Of a stretch of 8,697 nt of DNA, positions 6,653 through 8,697 are shown piece by piece (position 1 is the first letter of the stretch; each line of letters begins with the position of its first letter). The notes beneath the pieces are model-generated. The model made no database searches, had not been told where the DNA came from, and saw nothing but the letters and a program-made list of their open reading frames with translations. A program made the translations under genes and the position numbers. The stretch is from an uncultured Eubacteriales bacterium (GTDB taxonomy: Bacteria > Bacillota > Clostridia > Lachnospirales > Bianqueaceae). The stretch spans positions 1 through 8,697 of the forward strand of contig ONYR01000291.1 in assembly GCA_900322165.1 (NCBI GenBank). Direction: 5' to 3'.

Positions 6653-8016
6653 TGGCTAAGGAATATCGTACGATTCAGGAAGTCGCCGGCCCTCTGATGC
6701 TCGTCAAGGGCGTCGAAAACGTTACCTACAACGAACTCGGTGAGATCGAGCTTGCTTCCGGCGAGACCCGCCGCTGCAAGGTCCTGGAGATCGATGGCCA
6801 GAACGCCCTCGTTCAGCTTTTCGAGTCCTCCACCGGTATCAACCTCTCCAACAGCAAGGTCCGTTTCCTCGGCCGCGCGATGGAGCTGGGTGTTTCCGAA
6901 GACATGCTCGGACGTGTCTTCGACGGTCTGGGCCGTACGATCGATGACGGTCCGGAGATCCTGCCCGACAAGCGCATGGACATCAACGGCCTTCCGATGA
7001 ACCCGGCCGCCCGCGCTTATCCTTCCGAATTCATTCAGACCGGCGTCTCCGCGATCGATGGCCTGAATACACTGGTCCGCGGCCAGAAGCTCCCGATCTT
7101 CTCGGCTTCCGGTCTGCCCCACGCCAACCTTGCCGCGCAGATCGCGCGTCAGGCCAAGGTTCTCGGCACCAGCGAACCCTTCGCCGTTGTCTTCGCGGCT
7201 ATGGGTATCACTTTCGAGGAAGCGCACTTCTTCCAGGAGTCCTTCCGCGAGACCGGTGCTCTCGACCGTACCGTTCTGTTTATCAACCTCGCCAACGACC
7301 CCGCCGTCGAGCGTATTTCCACCCCGCGTATGGCGCTGACCGCCGCTGAATATCTGGCGTTCGAGAAGGACATGCACGTCCTTGTCATCCTGACCGATAT
7401 CACGAACTATGCGGACGCGCTGCGTGAGATCTCCGCCGCCCGCAAGGAAGTCCCCGGACGTCGCGGCTATCCCGGCTATATGTATACTGACCTCGCGCAG
7501 ATGTACGAGCGCGCCGGCCGTCAGAAAGGCAAGAAGGGCTCGATCACGCTGATCCCGATCCTGACCATGCCTGAGGACGACAAGACGCACCCGATCCCTG
7601 ACCTTACCGGCTACATCACCGAAGGCCAGATCATCCTCTCCCGTGAGCTGTACCGCAAGGGCGTTACGCCTCCGATCGACGTTCTTCCGTCCCTGTCCCG
7701 TCTGAAAGATAAGGGTATCGGTAAGGGCCGCACCCGTGAGGACCATGCCGCTACGATGAACCAGCTGTTCGCGGCTTACTCCCGTGGTAAGGAAGCGAAA
7801 GAGCTCATGGTCATCCTCGGCGAAGCCGCGCTGACCGAGATCGACCTCATCTACGCGAAGTTCGCGGACGAGTTCGAATCCCGCTACGTCTCCCAGGGCT
7901 ACCGCACGGACCGCACGATCGAAGAGACCCTGAACCTCGGCTGGGAGCTGCTGCGCATTCTGCCGCGCTCCGAGCTGAAGCGTATCAGTGACGCGATGCT
8001 GGACACCTACTATTAA
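6652..8016 (+). CDS. ntpB: V/A-type ATPase non-catalytic nucleotide-binding subunit B
   Basis: This 454-residue protein alternates with A in the head and completes each catalytic interface. It has the N-terminal barrel (to about 75), a nucleotide-binding fold without a working Walker A motif (the P-loop position reads SASGLPHAN, 151-159, instead of GxxxxGKT), and a C-terminal helical domain. R350 in PSLSRLKDKGIG is the arginine finger that reaches into the A site; the number equals that of E. hirae NtpB. Length fits the family (about 455-470). The degenerate P-loop distinguishes it from A and from F-type alpha/beta subunits. It starts within the A stop codon, and the D gene follows after 12 bases. 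Confidence 0.98.
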   Translation: MAKEYRTIQEVAGPLMLVKGVENVTYNELGEIELASGETRRCKVLEIDGQNALVQLFESSTGINLSNSKVRFLGRAMELGVSEDMLGRVFDGLGRTIDDGPEILPDKRMDINGLPMNPAARAYPSEFIQTGVSAIDGLNTLVRGQKLPIFSASGLPHANLAAQIARQAKVLGTSEPFAVVFAAMGITFEEAHFFQESFRETGALDRTVLFINLANDPAVERISTPRMALTAAEYLAFEKDMHVLVILTDITNYADALREISAARKEVPGRRGYPGYMYTDLAQMYERAGRQKGKKGSITLIPILTMPEDDKTHPIPDLTGYITEGQIILSRELYRKGVTPPIDVLPSLSRLKDKGIGKGRTREDHAATMNQLFAAYSRGKEAKELMVILGEAALTEIDLIYAKFADEFESRYVSQGYRTDRTIEETLNLGWELLRILPRSELKRISDAMLDTYY

Positions 8017-8021
8017 GGAGG
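8015..8021 (+). promoter_or_regulatory. Ribosome binding site for the D subunit
   Basis: AAGGAGG overlaps the TAA stop of the B gene (8014-8016) and lies 7 bases before the D start at 8029. The sequence TAAGGAGGT is a near-perfect match to the anti-Shine-Dalgarno tail of 16S rRNA, typical of Firmicutes. Confidence 0.75.
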
Positions 8022-8028
8022 TTCACGA

Positions 8029-8679
8029 ATGGCCACTGTGGTAAATCCTACCAGAATGGAGCTCACGCGCCTCAAGGGTAAGCTGGTGACGGCCGTCAAA
8101 GGTCACCGCCTGCTGAAAAACAAGCGCGATGAGCTGATGAGGCAGTTCATGGAACTCGTCCGCGAGGACATGGAACTCCGCCTCAAGGTAGAGGAAGGCA
8201 TCAAAAACGCCAACCGCAACTTCGTTCTCGCGAAGTCCGGTATGTCGGAAGAGATCCTTCAGTCCGCCATGATGGCGCCCAAGCAGGAAGTCGAACTCCA
8301 GGTCGGTGAAAAGAACGTCATGTCCGTCGACATTCCGGTCTTCAAGACCCGCATGCGCACCGCCGACCCCAACGACATCTACTCCTACGGCTTCGCCTTC
8401 ACCTCCAGCGACCTCGACGACGCAGTCGCCTCCCTCTCCTCCGTCCTCCCGGACATGCTCCGGCTCGCAGAGGTCGAGAAGTCCTGCCAGCTCATGGCCG
8501 CCGAGATCGAAAAGACCCGCCGCCGCGTCAACGCCCTCGAGCACGTCATCATCCCCGAAACCCAGGAGGGAATCAAGTACATCACGATGAAGCTCGACGA
8601 AAACGAACGCTCCACCCAGGTCCGCCTCATGAAGGTCAAGGACATGCTCCTGCAAGAAGCGCATCAGTATCAGAAATAA
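8029..8679 (+). CDS. ntpD: V/A-type ATPase subunit D (central rotor shaft)
   Basis: This 216-residue protein forms the long antiparallel coiled coil that turns inside the A3B3 head and passes torque to C and the K ring. The N-terminal helix carries the family pattern NPTRMELTRLKGKL followed by GHRLLKNKRDEL (about 7-36). A shorter middle domain, about residues 60-135, would hold the beta hairpin that contacts F. The C-terminal helix contains EKTRRRVNALEHVIIP (about 161-176). Length is within the usual 205-230. E. hirae has a small ntpH between B and D; here only 12 bases separate the two. Codons 103-211 contain no codon ending in T, unlike the A and B genes. No ntpJ-like K+ transporter gene begins in the 18 bases that remain. 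Confidence 0.97.
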   Translation: MATVVNPTRMELTRLKGKLVTAVKGHRLLKNKRDELMRQFMELVREDMELRLKVEEGIKNANRNFVLAKSGMSEEILQSAMMAPKQEVELQVGEKNVMSVDIPVFKTRMRTADPNDIYSYGFAFTSSDLDDAVASLSSVLPDMLRLAEVEKSCQLMAAEIEKTRRRVNALEHVIIPETQEGIKYITMKLDENERSTQVRLMKVKDMLLQEAHQYQK

Positions 8680-8697
8680 AAACACTCAATAAAAACA

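Noticed and set aside
5357..7746. Two long minus-strand open frames (402 and 426 residues) opposite A and B
   Set aside because: Both are in triplet register with A and B respectively; the first ends where A uses a TTA codon at 5354-5356. They are codon-bias shadows.
4883..8016. F-type ATP synthase alpha/beta as an alternative for the two large subunits
   Set aside because: The first has the V/A-specific bulge insertion and 589 residues, the second lacks a Walker A motif, and the neighbours I, K, E, C, F and D are V/A-type subunits.
8023..8685. A 220-residue minus-strand open frame opposite D
   Set aside because: It mirrors the D gene almost end to end, and its composition follows the C-rich third positions of D. 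D itself has clear family motifs.
1..8697. A novel defence, mobile or biosynthetic system hidden in the window
   Set aside because: Every stretch longer than 20 bases from 137 to 8679 is accounted for by known ATPase subunits. No repeats, insertion ends, or unexplained gene remain.

Overview
This window is one complete bacterial V/A-type (rotary, vacuolar-like) ATPase operon. Nine tightly packed genes lie on the + strand, filling positions 137 to 8679 with almost no spare DNA. The order is G/H-type stalk subunit, I (a), K (c ring), E, C (d), F, A, B, D. This matches the E. hirae ntpFIKECGAB-D order and the Thermus G-I-L-E-C-F-A-B-D order. No mobile element, CRISPR array, tRNA, rRNA or foreign gene is visible.

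The host is probably an anaerobic, GC-rich Firmicute of the Clostridia type, or a close relative. The grounds are strong purine-rich ribosome binding sites (AAGGAGG), a 16-kDa duplicated K subunit with a sodium-type ion site, and E. hirae-like residue spacing in A and B. The genus cannot be fixed from the sequence alone.

Layout: positions 1-136 are an AT-rich leader with a weak promoter candidate, a small possible hairpin and the first ribosome binding site. Positions 137-2954 encode a peripheral-stalk coiled coil and the membrane motor (I and K). Positions 2966-4865 encode the second stalk subunit (E), the shaft-to-ring adaptor (C) and the shaft tip (F). Positions 4883-8016 encode the catalytic A and nucleotide-binding B subunits. 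Positions 8029-8679 encode the central shaft D. Only 18 AT-rich bases follow, and no terminator is seen, so the transcript may continue past the window.

How it works together: the A3B3 head hydrolyses ATP and turns the D-F shaft. C couples the shaft to the K ring, which rotates against the two essential arginines of I, while E and G/H hold the head still. The K residues matching the E. hirae sodium site are all present, so a Na+-pumping ATPase is the most likely role. The system is well known; the points worth a second look are ion specificity, translation signals, start choices and a codon-usage patch in the D gene.
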